This document shows, piece after piece, positions 43,450 through 52,856 of a DNA stretch of 60,997 nt. The stretch covers positions 1 through 60,997 of the forward strand of contig CAJOJI010000008.1 in the NCBI GenBank assembly GCA_905234715.1, in the 5' to 3' direction. The stretch comes from an uncultured Saccharofermentans sp. GTDB lineage: Bacteria; Bacillota; Clostridia; Saccharofermentanales; Saccharofermentanaceae. Positions within the stretch are counted from its first letter, which is position 1. Each line of letters starts with the position of its first letter. The notes below the pieces were generated by a model. The model was not told where the DNA came from and ran no database searches. It saw only the letters and a program-made list of their open reading frames with translations. A program made the translations under genes and the position numbers.

Positions 43450-44601
43450 TTAGTCTTTAGCAGATTCTTTTTTCTCTTCCTTCTTGTCCTCCTTTTCATC
43501 TTTTTTATCTTCGGATTTCTTTTCTTCAGATTTCTTTTCTGCGATCTTTTCAGCTTCTTTAGCTGCGAGTGCCTTTGCTCTTCTTGCTCTTCTCTTCTTG
43601 CGTGCCGTAAAGACGATGATGAGAACTACAGCAGCGATTATTGCCATTACGACAATGCCGGGGATGCATGCGATGAGTCCGAGAAGTGCATTCTGGAAGA
43701 ACTCAACTGTGTTTTCCCATGTCTGCTTGAACTGGTTGGAAACCTTCTCGCCGTATGTCTCGACGTGTGCTTCTTCAACTTCTTTTTCTTCAAGAACTTC
43801 ATTGAGTGTGAGTGTAAGTGTTGCATAAAGAACCTGATTCTCAAGAACTCTTACTCTGGATTCTGCGCTCTCGATCTGATATCTGACATCAGTAAGTCTG
43901 TTCTGGAGAACGATGATAGTATCAAGATCTTCTGCCTGTGCAAGAAGCGCGAGGAGCTGATCGTACTCTACTCTTAAAGATTCGATCCTTGCTTTTGTAT
44001 CAACATATTCAAGAGTAACGTCCGTTGTGCCTTCGCTGGAAGATGTTACTGTGCAGCTTGTTCCGACTGAAGCAACGAGTGCATCGAGCTTATCTGCGGG
44101 AACTCTTACCGTGTATGTGCCTGTGCGGAGATCCTTGTTGTTGCCTGTGCCGCGCATTGAAGAATACTCAATGTATCCGCCGTATTCCTTAACCTTGCTC
44201 TCAACGCTTGCGGCAACTTCAACATAATTTGTAGTCTCTGCCGTAATGGTAACTGTCCTTATGAGAAGTCTTCCCTTTGCAGGATCTACGTTAACGCCGG
44301 GATCATCAGGTGCTGCTGCGACAATACCGCTGTTAACGCCTGTGGAAAACTCAGCTTCATCCGCAAAATCATAATCCGCTTCATAGGCAATAGCATTAGT
44401 TACGGCACCGGCTGTTGCACTTTTGTATGTATCACCGAGAAGACCGTCACTTGTTGCACTGTAAGATACTTCGCCGTTATGCATTCTGATCTCTGAACTT
44501 GCCGCCGTGGCATTGTTCAGAAATGAGCCGATCAATGACAAGCCTATGATATTAAGTGTCACCGCTCCTGCAATTATTCCGAAAATCGCACCTTTTTTCA
44601 T
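43450..44601 (-). CDS. DUF4349 membrane-associated protein
   Basis: 383 residues from the ATG at 44601, where GGAGG is well placed; the longer frame (to 44640) is rejected. One N-terminal hydrophobic segment (signal anchor, AIFGIIAGAVTLNIIGLSLI), then the DUF4349 region: LIRTVTITAETTNYVEVAAS, GGYIEYSSMRG, YTVRVPADKLDALVASVG, followed by a coiled coil (RIESLRVEYDQLLALLAQAE, NRLTDVRYQIESAESRV). A C-terminal membrane helix (about 310-335) precedes a Lys/Glu/Ala-rich cytoplasmic tail of about 45 residues. Many DUF4349 proteins are lipoproteins; this one has no lipobox Cys. Role unknown. Confidence 0.85.
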   Translation of the reverse strand: MKKGAIFGIIAGAVTLNIIGLSLIGSFLNNATAASSEIRMHNGEVSYSATSDGLLGDTYKSATAGAVTNAIAYEADYDFADEAEFSTGVNSGIVAAAPDDPGVNVDPAKGRLLIRTVTITAETTNYVEVAASVESKVKEYGGYIEYSSMRGTGNNKDLRTGTYTVRVPADKLDALVASVGTSCTVTSSSEGTTDVTLEYVDTKARIESLRVEYDQLLALLAQAEDLDTIIVLQNRLTDVRYQIESAESRVRVLENQVLYATLTLTLNEVLEEKEVEEAHVETYGEKVSNQFKQTWENTVEFFQNALLGLIACIPGIVVMAIIAAVVLIIVFTARKKRRARRAKALAAKEAEKIAEKKSEEKKSEDKKDEKEDKKEEKKESAKD

Positions 44602-44696
44602 GTTGTTATCCTCCATATTCGGACGGCAGGCGCCGTCCACGTGTTGTTACCTTAAATACAGATGACGATCAGGAAATGTTGCAGGCTTTTTTCAGA

Positions 44697-44725
44697 TTTG
44701 CAGAATCAGCATGAGAATATATACT
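44697..44725 (+). promoter_or_regulatory. Promoter giving a leaderless FkbM transcript
   Basis: TTTGCA (44697-44702) and TATACT (44720-44725) are separated by exactly 17 nt. Only seven bases remain before the ATG at 44733 and no ribosome site is present, so transcription should begin at or next to the start codon. Confidence 0.6.
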
Positions 44726-44732
44726 TATCCCT

Positions 44733-45824
44733 ATGGACATCTCGAAAAGACAAACTGACCTCTGGGATTATCTTGCAAAGAAACGCCGTCCTGTAGCCCT
44801 CTACGGCACAGGCGACGGTGCGGACAAGATAATTACCGTTCTTGAGCGCAAAGGCTTAAAAGGCCTCATTGCCGCCGTTTTCGCGAGCGACGGTTTTGTA
44901 AGGGACAGGATGTTCCATGAATATAAAGTCGTATCTTATTCAGACTGCTGCAAAGCTCTCGCAGATAAAGATTTCATTGTTCTCGTATGCTTCGGTTCAT
45001 CACGTCCCGAAGTCCTTGAACAAGTCGCTAAAATAGCATCCGAAAGAGAACTTTATGTGCCGGACGTTCCCGTGTACGGTGACATATTATTCAACCGTGA
45101 ATTCTACGAAGCAAATAAAACATTTATTGAAGATGTTTATTCAAAACTTGCAGATGAAGATTCACGCAAATGCTTTGAAGATTACATCAACTATAAACTC
45201 ACAGGAGACATATCTTTCCTTGAAGACTGTGAGTCCGATCCCGATGAGGAATTCAAATTATTAGAACAGACAAAGGCCGGCTGCTACATAGATCTCGGTG
45301 CTTACTACGGCGACACATTAATTCGTTATCTCGGCAAGTTTCCGTGCCTCAAAAAAGCAGTTGCGTTAGAACCTGAACGTCATTCATTTGCAAAGCTCAA
45401 GGCGTGTGCCGAAGATCTTGAAGCTGAAGAATTTGACGTCACATGCATCAACGCACTTATCGGTGACAAGGTCGGTAAAGAACTCGTATCCACCGCAAGA
45501 GGCAGAGGAACAAGAGCATTGCAGAACAGCAATGTCGAATTAAAGAACACTCGCGAGATAGATGTGATAACCGTCGATTCTCTTAAGCTTGATGACGTAA
45601 GCTTTATAAAATTCGATGTTGAAGGCTCTGAACTTGCAGCGATCGAGGGTGCAAAAGACACCATAAAAAAGTGCCGTCCCCTCATGAAGATCGCATGCTA
45701 TCACAGGAGCGAAGACGTATTCACTCTTGTGCAGAAAGTGCTTGAAATAAGAAGCGACTATAAGGTTTACATGAAACATACCAGGTGCATTCCCGGATGG
45801 GACACCGACTTCTATTTTGTCTGA
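44733..45824 (+). CDS. FkbM-family methyltransferase
   Basis: 363 residues. The N-terminal part (about 1-135) has a Rossmann-like opening, VALYGTGDGADKIITVLER. The FkbM domain (about 180-363) has GCYIDLGAYYGDTLIRYLG (SAM site), AVALEPERHSFAKLKACAED and ISFIKFDVEGSELAAIEGA (the acidic FDVEGxE motif). FkbM proteins are O-methyltransferases often found with glycan genes. The paired N-terminal domain is usual in sugar-related FkbM proteins. Its substrate may be a surface glycan. No Shine-Dalgarno sequence precedes the ATG. Confidence 0.9.
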   Translation: MDISKRQTDLWDYLAKKRRPVALYGTGDGADKIITVLERKGLKGLIAAVFASDGFVRDRMFHEYKVVSYSDCCKALADKDFIVLVCFGSSRPEVLEQVAKIASERELYVPDVPVYGDILFNREFYEANKTFIEDVYSKLADEDSRKCFEDYINYKLTGDISFLEDCESDPDEEFKLLEQTKAGCYIDLGAYYGDTLIRYLGKFPCLKKAVALEPERHSFAKLKACAEDLEAEEFDVTCINALIGDKVGKELVSTARGRGTRALQNSNVELKNTREIDVITVDSLKLDDVSFIKFDVEGSELAAIEGAKDTIKKCRPLMKIACYHRSEDVFTLVQKVLEIRSDYKVYMKHTRCIPGWDTDFYFV

Positions 45825-45836
45825 TAAGGATTTGCC

Positions 45837-46385
45837 ATGAAGATACTAATCGTAAGCGACTCGCACGGAACAACAGGACCGTTAAGAACGGCGATCTTAA
45901 AAGAGACACCCGATATGCTGATACATCTGGGTGACTCCGAATATCCGCAGGCAGAGATCGCAAAATGGGCAGGTGCGCCCAAGACTGCATGCATCTTCGT
46001 AAAGGGCAACTGCGACTACTATGAATTCGATCCTTCACTCGTAAGAAACGAGGCTGTATTCACCCTCAACGGACATAAGATATACTGCACACACGGCCAC
46101 CGCCAACGCGTTAATTACGGTCTTCTGACACTGTCTCTCACAGCGCAGGAACAGGGCTGCGACATCTGCATGTTCGGTCACACACACGTGCCCTACGACA
46201 GCTTCGGCGATGCCATATTCTCATTCAACAGATTTTATGAATCAGGCTTCGGAACAGCCGCAGGACCGCGCATACTTAACCCCGGTTCAATTGCAATACC
46301 GAGAGGCGGTTCTAAGCGCGGATATATGGTCATGGAGATAGAAGACGACGGCAGATACGAAGTTTTCTACCGCACTATCGACTAA
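45837..46385 (+). CDS. YfcE/MJ0936-type metallophosphoesterase
   Basis: 182 residues, calcineurin-like fold. Metal motifs: IVSDSHG at the start, LIHLGDSEY, VKGNCDYYE, YCTHGHRQRV and MFGHTHVPY, ending with the GSIAIPRGGSKRGYMV loop. Family members hydrolyse phosphodiesters in vitro; the physiological substrate is unclear. AAGGAT lies before the ATG. It is 12 nt after the FkbM gene and ends directly against the convergent GDPD gene. Confidence 0.93.
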   Translation: MKILIVSDSHGTTGPLRTAILKETPDMLIHLGDSEYPQAEIAKWAGAPKTACIFVKGNCDYYEFDPSLVRNEAVFTLNGHKIYCTHGHRQRVNYGLLTLSLTAQEQGCDICMFGHTHVPYDSFGDAIFSFNRFYESGFGTAAGPRILNPGSIAIPRGGSKRGYMVMEIEDDGRYEVFYRTID

Positions 46386-48284
46386 TTATTTATCCATATT
46401 CGCAATGACGTGGAGAATGATGTGGAAGATCCTGGTAAATCCTCCTGAGCAGTCACCCTTTTCAACCGCATTGCTGATAAGCATAGGATTATCCGTGCCG
46501 ATTACGTCGACATCACAGCTGATGAGATACTGAACCGTATCATCGTTATCGACTGTCCAGCAGAAAACCTTCTTGCCCTGTGCATGCATATCGCGTACAA
46601 GTTCAGGAGTGATATAGGACTCTTCGATCGAGATGTTGTCAGAGCATTCAAGATGCTCAAGGTCGCCCAAGCCGACTACGACGCAGTATGCTTTGGTGAT
46701 AGTAGGATCAAGTTCATTTACACGCTGCAGACGGCTCAGATCCTGTGCGATTACCATGACGTTATCGTGCATGCCGGTATCGTTTATTACCTGAAGCACA
46801 TTCTCTTCAAAGTTAACGTCGTCAGCATGACCTTTAAGTTCAACCTGAACGTTCATGTGATTCTCTTTTGCAAACAGGAGTACTTCCGCAAGTGTCGGAA
46901 CGACTACATGCTCGTAGTTGCCGGGCATCCATGAACCGAATTCGCATGCGGTCAGTTCTTCGTATGTGTGGTCGTGGATGGCAAGGTTCTGTCCCGTAAC
47001 TCTCTTGATCGTGGAATCGTGATTGCAGATGATGACGCCGTCAGAAGTCTGGTGAACGTCAAGCTCGATCCACTGCAGGTTCTCGCTTGCTGCAAGTTCA
47101 AATGCAGGCATTGAATTCTCTGGCGCATTTACGTTGTCTCCGCGGTGTGCGCATACCAGAGGCTGGTCAACGGGTTCGAATAAGAATGCATATCTGTGAA
47201 GCCAGTAAACGCTTGTTAATGAAGAGAAGATAGCAAGAACGATAAGGAAAGCGATGACACCTTTCCAGGATGTCTTTTTCGCCTTGAACGTATCCTTGGA
47301 CAAAGTAAGGAGCATGTCCTTCTCATCTACATAACGGTAGAACAAAACCGCGAGTGCGGCATTGTTTACCGCAGGTGAGATAAAGCTCTTCAATATCTGA
47401 CGCAAAAGGTATGTGGATGTGCCGACATTCTCCGCCTTGAAGATGATATTCTTGCTGTTTCCGAAGATCATGCTGGTAACTTCATTCGTGTTGATGACGA
47501 TGATAGAAGAAATCGAATTGATCGTAAAATTCAGGATAATGGTAAGAAGTATCAGCGAGAGCAGTGTCTCTACGAAATGTCCTCTTTCGAGAAGTCTTGA
47601 TCCCCTGCAGCTCTTCATGAAGGAATCCTTCTGCATTACAAAGCTGTTGATGGAGAACAGATAGACTGTAAGTATCAGGATGAGTGCGACATAGCCTATC
47701 CTGTATACGACGTTAAGTCCTCTGGTGTAATCGATAGTCTGGTCGACAAAACCCGGAAGGATTAGCTTAAATGTTGAGGTTGCGAGAGGAAATACTCTCG
47801 TAAGCGGGAACAGTACCAGAATGAATACGATAAGGAGCCAGTTCTTCGGGTGAAGCGCTTTTCTGCATGCGCGAAGACCTGCTGCGAACATGCTCATGAT
47901 GTTGGTCGTTCTTCCCGCCTGTCCCATCGAAAATGCGTGCAAAAGGCCAGCAATCTCAAACAATGAGAACAGCGTGATTATGACCGCGAAAATGATCATC
48001 AAAACGATCGACACGGGATTAAACAACACGTGTGAAAGATTGGCCGGAACGATATATTCGACGCCCGTGACCTTCATCATGAGGGTGATAAGAAGGTCCT
48101 TCAGAACGGAAGTAGCCATAATGGTGAATGCCGAACAGAGCAGGATAAAGAGCATAACAACTCTGAAGCTCTGCTTGAAGAGGATCCAGATTCCTCTTAA
48201 GAAAGCCATAAAGCGGCGGAAGAACCGGGATACGTAATCCCTGCATTTTTTGAATATATCTTTTGCTGTTAAAGAATCAGACAT
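46386..48284 (-). CDS. Membrane-anchored glycerophosphodiester phosphodiesterase
   Basis: 632 residues. The N-terminal half (about 1-370) is the glycerophosphoryl diester phosphodiesterase membrane domain with several helices. The C-terminal GDPD domain has LVCAHRGDNVNAPENSMPAF, then IELDVHQTSDGVIICNHDST and VQVELKGHA, with the two catalytic His and metal-binding Glu/Asp residues. It releases glycerol-3-phosphate from glycerophosphodiesters or perhaps lipoteichoic acid. It sits 16 nt after the Na/Pi transporter gene, which fits a phosphate-supply operon. Confidence 0.93.
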   Translation of the reverse strand: MSDSLTAKDIFKKCRDYVSRFFRRFMAFLRGIWILFKQSFRVVMLFILLCSAFTIMATSVLKDLLITLMMKVTGVEYIVPANLSHVLFNPVSIVLMIIFAVIITLFSLFEIAGLLHAFSMGQAGRTTNIMSMFAAGLRACRKALHPKNWLLIVFILVLFPLTRVFPLATSTFKLILPGFVDQTIDYTRGLNVVYRIGYVALILILTVYLFSINSFVMQKDSFMKSCRGSRLLERGHFVETLLSLILLTIILNFTINSISSIIVINTNEVTSMIFGNSKNIIFKAENVGTSTYLLRQILKSFISPAVNNAALAVLFYRYVDEKDMLLTLSKDTFKAKKTSWKGVIAFLIVLAIFSSLTSVYWLHRYAFLFEPVDQPLVCAHRGDNVNAPENSMPAFELAASENLQWIELDVHQTSDGVIICNHDSTIKRVTGQNLAIHDHTYEELTACEFGSWMPGNYEHVVVPTLAEVLLFAKENHMNVQVELKGHADDVNFEENVLQVINDTGMHDNVMVIAQDLSRLQRVNELDPTITKAYCVVVGLGDLEHLECSDNISIEESYITPELVRDMHAQGKKVFCWTVDNDDTVQYLISCDVDVIGTDNPMLISNAVEKGDCSGGFTRIFHIILHVIANMDK

Positions 48285-48300
48285 AACCTCTCGCCTGCTC

Positions 48301-50052
48301 TTATGCGTTGAATTTCTTGACGTACTCCTGGTACTTCTTCTCGTCCTTATCCTTACGCTGCTTGAAGTCGTGCATGTAAGTGTCGGGATTTGTGGAGCCT
48401 GCGTGCTTGAATCTGTATGCGATGGCGGCGATGTTAAGGCTGTGCTCTGCGATTCTTACGCAGCTGTAGAGGATGTCGTTAAAGACGAATCCCTGCTCCG
48501 TTGTGCAGATGCCTTCTGCAAGTCTTTCAACGTGATTTGCCTTGAACTTGTCGCACATCTCGCTTATTACGATCCTCAAAGGTCCGATATTGTCGGCATT
48601 GGATGCGTTATTTGAAAGGTAGCAGTCCAGAGCCATCGTATAGATCTCACGTACGGCGGGAATAACCCTGTTAAGTTCATCACGTGCCGCATCAGAGAAC
48701 TCGAGATGCTTGGTCTCGATCTCTTCGGCGGAATCAGACAGATAGTTTGCGTGGTCAGCAATACGCTCAACTTCTCCAATAGCCTGAAGTATTCTTGAAG
48801 ATCTGTTCTTGTCTTCAACGCTTAAGTGCTGTGTGGTCGTGAGCTTCATGAGGTAAGAACCCAAAAGGTCCTCGTAGCCGTCGACACGCTCCTCGTTCTT
48901 CTTGATGAAGTCGAAATCAGCTGTGTTGTATCCGTTTGTCAGCATGTCCATGGACTTATCGAGTCCGTCTTTAGCCTTGCTTACCATCTTGAACATCATG
49001 TTGCGGCACTCACCTACAGCAATCGAAGGTGTAAGCATGAGACGCTCGTCGAGCTTGAAATCCTGCTCTTCCTCTGTCTCCTTGACGATAAGGTGCGCAA
49101 GCTTTACGAGAAGCTTTGAGAACGGGAAAAGAAGGACTGTATTTGCAATGTTGAATATTGAGTGGATGGCAGCGACACCTACAATACCGACTGTGTTGTC
49201 CATGAAGCTGAAATCGAAGATGGCATTGACCGCATAGAAAACGATGAGCCATACGACTGTACCGATGAGCTTGATGGCTACGTGGATAACCGTAACTCTC
49301 TTAGCGTCTCTATTAACGCCGATGGATGAGAGGATAGCCGTCATGCATGTACCGATGTTGGCACCCATTACGAGCGGAATAGCCATACCGTATGTGAGCT
49401 GGCCGGTCATTGAGATACTCTGCAGGATACCGATCGCAGCTGCGGAGCTCTGGATGATGCCCGTAACTACCGCGCCGGAAACAACGCCTAAGAGAGGATT
49501 CTTGAAAGCCGTCATGATGGATACGAAGCTGTCCATCTCCTTGAGAGGCTCCATTGATGCGGACATCATGGTCATGCCCTGCATGAGGATAGCAAATCCG
49601 ATGAGCATCGTGCCGATATCCTTACGGCGCTGCTTCTTGCAGATCATGATGAGAGCAATACCGATCAAAGCGAAAATGAGGGAGAAAACAGAAGGCTTAA
49701 GAAGCTTTAGGAAGATGTTGTCTCCACTGTCGATACCGGCAAGGGATAAGATCCACGCCGTAAGTGTGGTTCCGATGTCGGAACCGAATATAACGCCTAC
49801 CGTCTGGGGAAGGTCCATGATGCCGGAGTTTACAAAGCCTACCAGCATGACCGTCATCGCGGAGGATGACTGGATGGCGATCGTGATGATCGCACCTACG
49901 GCAAGGCCTTTGAATTTGTTGTCAGTAGCTTTATTGAGGAGCTTTTCGAGCTTGCCGCCGGCAGTCTTCTTCAAAGACTCCGACAAAAGACGCATTCCGT
50001 AAAGGAAAAATGCGAGACCGCCGAAAAGTGTTACAAACGAGAAAATATCCAT
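48301..50052 (-). CDS. Na/phosphate cotransporter with PhoU-like tail
   Basis: 583 residues. The N-terminal two-thirds have the NptA/PNaS duplicated transport repeats: AVGAIITIAIQSSSAMTVML and VSGAVVTGIIQSSAAAIGIL (the QSSS/QSSA motifs). The C-terminal helical part (about 360-560) resembles PhoU bundles (ILQAIGEVERIADHANYLSD). It should couple sodium entry to phosphate movement. A promoter is at 50101-50129, and GGAGAG precedes the ATG. Confidence 0.93.
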   Translation of the reverse strand: MDIFSFVTLFGGLAFFLYGMRLLSESLKKTAGGKLEKLLNKATDNKFKGLAVGAIITIAIQSSSAMTVMLVGFVNSGIMDLPQTVGVIFGSDIGTTLTAWILSLAGIDSGDNIFLKLLKPSVFSLIFALIGIALIMICKKQRRKDIGTMLIGFAILMQGMTMMSASMEPLKEMDSFVSIMTAFKNPLLGVVSGAVVTGIIQSSAAAIGILQSISMTGQLTYGMAIPLVMGANIGTCMTAILSSIGVNRDAKRVTVIHVAIKLIGTVVWLIVFYAVNAIFDFSFMDNTVGIVGVAAIHSIFNIANTVLLFPFSKLLVKLAHLIVKETEEEQDFKLDERLMLTPSIAVGECRNMMFKMVSKAKDGLDKSMDMLTNGYNTADFDFIKKNEERVDGYEDLLGSYLMKLTTTQHLSVEDKNRSSRILQAIGEVERIADHANYLSDSAEEIETKHLEFSDAARDELNRVIPAVREIYTMALDCYLSNNASNADNIGPLRIVISEMCDKFKANHVERLAEGICTTEQGFVFNDILYSCVRIAEHSLNIAAIAYRFKHAGSTNPDTYMHDFKQRKDKDEKKYQEYVKKFNA

Positions 50053-50100
50053 ATATCTCTCCGTACCTAAACTTTATACACGCGAAATGTACCGCTTTGT

Positions 50101-50129
50101 ATTTTAATATCAAAAAAGCAATATGTAAA
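50101..50129 (-). promoter_or_regulatory. Promoter of the Na/Pi-GDPD operon
   Basis: On the minus strand TTTACA (50129-50124) and TAAAAT (50106-50101) are 17 nt apart, both 5 of 6 matches to consensus, about 50 nt before the ATG. Confidence 0.65.
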
Positions 50130-50183
50130 ACTGTGAAATGTCACATATTCCTTCATATAGACGGCCGTCTATATATCAGCAAT

Positions 50184-50205
50184 AACGGGCGTTTTCACGC
50201 CCGTT
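50184..50205 (-). terminator. Hairpin after the ABC exporter operon
   Basis: AACGGGC-G-TTTTC-ACGCCCGTT folds into a strong stem 17 nt past the exporter stop codon. The flanking T-tract is weak on both strands, so efficiency is uncertain. Confidence 0.55.
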
Positions 50206-50221
50206 ACCAGAAGTTTTATCA

Positions 50222-51898
50222 TTATTTTCTGCCCAGGAGCACCGGAAGAAGCAGTGTCACCAGCAGGCCTATCGCAAAGTTGATCGCAGCGCCTATTGCT
50301 ACCGCAATCAGCAGTTTGCCGAATACGATTCCGAGTATGACCGCTACTGCCGAAGGAACAAGTCCGAAGTAGAAGAATATCATCTGGACTATCGTGCCGA
50401 CGAGCTTTGCGACTTCGTCAGGGAGCGACAAAGAGATGAATGTTCCCACTGTCGTTGCAAAGAAGCTTATCGACAGGATGAACAAAAACCATACGATAGC
50501 ACTCAACGGATTGGCCTTAACAAGTATCGCAGATACGATAATGGGGATCAGAAGGTCTATGGCTGTTACCGTAAGGCTTCCCAAAAGCGAATAGAAGATC
50601 TTTAAAAAGCCCTTTTCGGGGATCAGGATAAAGAATCCTCTTGAAGTATCCTCGCGGATCGGGTCGCCGAGCGTTCTGTAGAAAGCCATGAGTCCCAATA
50701 CTGCCGCAGGGATGAAGAACACATCGTCAAAAGGCGCTGTCCTTGCAAACCATGCGACCACGCCTGCAATGAGGGTGTAAACGATCATGGTCGTTGAGAA
50801 GATCTTGAGCTTGGCAAACCTGAATCTGTTAAAGACGGCCTTAAAGAAGAATACATTCGCACCGCGGCCGTAATTGAAGCCTTCTCTGTCGAGATTCTCC
50901 TTGCGTTCCTTTTCTCTGGTTGCAACCGATCCTCTTGCGGCTCTCTTTGCGCCTTCCATCTGCTCAGCCTTATGCTCTGCCGCGAACATGGCATCCTCAT
51001 AGAAGTCTGCCTTCATCTTCCAGATGACAAGCACAAGCACTGCGCATGATGCGATAAAGATTCCGAGATAGATCAGAGACATTACCGTGTCGCCTGTACA
51101 AGCATAGTAGGAGATTGCTCTGAGCCAGCCCCAGAAAGGAACCCAGTGTGTCTTCGGGCTTGCAAAATAAGCGAAAAGTCCGTCAACGATATCCATCTTG
51201 TTCGCGGTAACGAAAACTGCAAATCCGACAGCGATCGCACCGTAAACGATCGCGACAAATCTGTTAAGGTTTGCAACGCCGTTCTTCATTTTCGAAGTAA
51301 CCGTATAGAAAACAACCTGGACAAGCGTGCTGAACATGAGCGAGAGCACATAGACGATTATTATCGAGAATGCGCCCCACATGCTGAGGCCCGCATTTAC
51401 CGTCAGATTCGGGATCTGGAACAATGCGAAAACAGATATCAGAAGTGATGATCCAAGCGTGCACAAAAGCCTGAACATCATTACAGACTGAGGTTTCATC
51501 GGTGATGCAAAGAGCATTGGCACGTCTGCCGGAAGGAAAATCTTGTTCGAATTTTTTGAGTTAATGATGTTGATTGCAAGCAACAGGAGGAATATCGCAG
51601 AAATGGCAAAATCGACGATGGCCTCTTTCGTAAGATCGTGCTCGGACATAAGCTTATTTAAAAAGCCGTCGCGTGCTTCTGCTGCGGAGATCTCCTCAAC
51701 AGGATTGCCGTCTTCATCGTATTCAAGAACTATGGTTGTATCGTCAGGCTCATTATCGTTTTTGTCGAGGATCGATCCGAAAAGTCCGATCATGCCGCCA
51801 AAAGCAATCATTATCACCATGACAATGACCCATGTTTTCATCATCTTCTTAAGCGTGTTAAGAAGCGAGTGGGAAGCGTAGTAAAGGAACAGTCTCAT
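50222..51898 (-). CDS. Putative ABC exporter permease (ABC_export family)
   Basis: 558 residues with about 12 membrane helices, in the pattern of the putative ABC exporter family PF16962: the opening LFLYYASHSLLNTLKKM, then IFLPADVPMLFASPMKPQSV and a later GDPIREDTSRGFFILIPEKG. A large charged cytoplasmic loop (about 295-345) lies in the middle. The ATPase is encoded directly upstream with no gap. Substrate unknown. Confidence 0.88.
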   Translation of the reverse strand: MRLFLYYASHSLLNTLKKMMKTWVIVMVIMIAFGGMIGLFGSILDKNDNEPDDTTIVLEYDEDGNPVEEISAAEARDGFLNKLMSEHDLTKEAIVDFAISAIFLLLLAINIINSKNSNKIFLPADVPMLFASPMKPQSVMMFRLLCTLGSSLLISVFALFQIPNLTVNAGLSMWGAFSIIIVYVLSLMFSTLVQVVFYTVTSKMKNGVANLNRFVAIVYGAIAVGFAVFVTANKMDIVDGLFAYFASPKTHWVPFWGWLRAISYYACTGDTVMSLIYLGIFIASCAVLVLVIWKMKADFYEDAMFAAEHKAEQMEGAKRAARGSVATREKERKENLDREGFNYGRGANVFFFKAVFNRFRFAKLKIFSTTMIVYTLIAGVVAWFARTAPFDDVFFIPAAVLGLMAFYRTLGDPIREDTSRGFFILIPEKGFLKIFYSLLGSLTVTAIDLLIPIIVSAILVKANPLSAIVWFLFILSISFFATTVGTFISLSLPDEVAKLVGTIVQMIFFYFGLVPSAVAVILGIVFGKLLIAVAIGAAINFAIGLLVTLLLPVLLGRK

Positions 51899-52630
51899 TT
51901 ATGCCTCTCCTTCACCGCTTACTGATGACTTATCAACACCTTCGGTTACTTCGAAGAACAGGTCTTCAAGAGTCTTGCCGCTTGCATCGACCTCTTCTCT
52001 TGAGACATTTGCCTTGATCTGGCCGTTCTGCATGATGATGGTTCTGTCCCAGAGCATGTCGACGCTGTCGATGATGTGCGTACTGATGAACAGAGTCTTG
52101 CCGGCCTTGCGGAGCTCTTCGATATAGTTCTTAAGCTCCTTGATGGCATGCGGATCAAGACCTACGAGAGGCTCGTCCAGAAGGATGAGATCGGGATCAG
52201 GCAAAAGACCTAAGCAGATATTCAGCTTCTGCTGCATACCCTTGGAGAGCTCGTCGCCGAACTTCTTGCGCTTGTCATCGAGTTCGAGTCTCTCGAGCAG
52301 CATGTTTATACGGTCTTTGTAATCCGTAAGCTTATATGCTCTTGCGATGAATTCCATGTGCTCGATAACGGTAAGAGTCGGATAAAGAGACGGCATCTCG
52401 GGGATGTATCCCAATACCTTTCTTGCCTCAACAGACTTGTTGTTCATTCCGTTGATCGTGATGCTTCCGTCGTACTTCAGAAAGCCGATGACAGACTTGA
52501 TGATCGTGCTCTTACCCGCACCGTTAGGTCCGAGAAGGACTGTAAGTGAGCCCGGTTCAAGCGTGAAAGATACATCATTACATGCAACATTTTTGCCGTA
52601 ACGCTTGGTTACGTTCTTAACTTCCAACAT
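51899..52630 (-). CDS. ABC transporter ATP-binding protein
   Basis: 243 residues from the ATG at 52630; GGGGG lies nine bases before it, whereas the TTG at 52636 would be too close. Walker A LGPNGAGKSTIIKSVIG, signature LSKGMQQKLNICLGLL, Walker B LILLDEPLVGLDP and H-loop FISTHIIDSV. It energises the permease encoded next. Confidence 0.95.
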   Translation of the reverse strand: MLEVKNVTKRYGKNVACNDVSFTLEPGSLTVLLGPNGAGKSTIIKSVIGFLKYDGSITINGMNNKSVEARKVLGYIPEMPSLYPTLTVIEHMEFIARAYKLTDYKDRINMLLERLELDDKRKKFGDELSKGMQQKLNICLGLLPDPDLILLDEPLVGLDPHAIKELKNYIEELRKAGKTLFISTHIIDSVDMLWDRTIIMQNGQIKANVSREEVDASGKTLEDLFFEVTEGVDKSSVSGEGEA

Positions 52631-52856
52631 ATCCAATTACCCCCAAGTTAAAACACTGCGGATAGTTTGCCATTGAAAAATCGGGTTTTCAATAGAATTT
52701 GAACCGAATTAAGGTACCGTTAAGACTAGTAATCAAAATGTCAAATCCATGCTGTCAAAATTCTGATATATTTTTATATATTCTGACATTATGAACTGCG
52801 CGTGTGTTAATATTTTAAATACTAGTGCTTTACTATGAATTTTCGGGGTGATTTTT

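Noticed and set aside
50161..50205. GGCCGTC-type short palindrome as a regulator site near the exporter terminator
   Set aside because: ACGGCCGT is a short chance palindrome; the neighbouring stem explains the region as a terminator.
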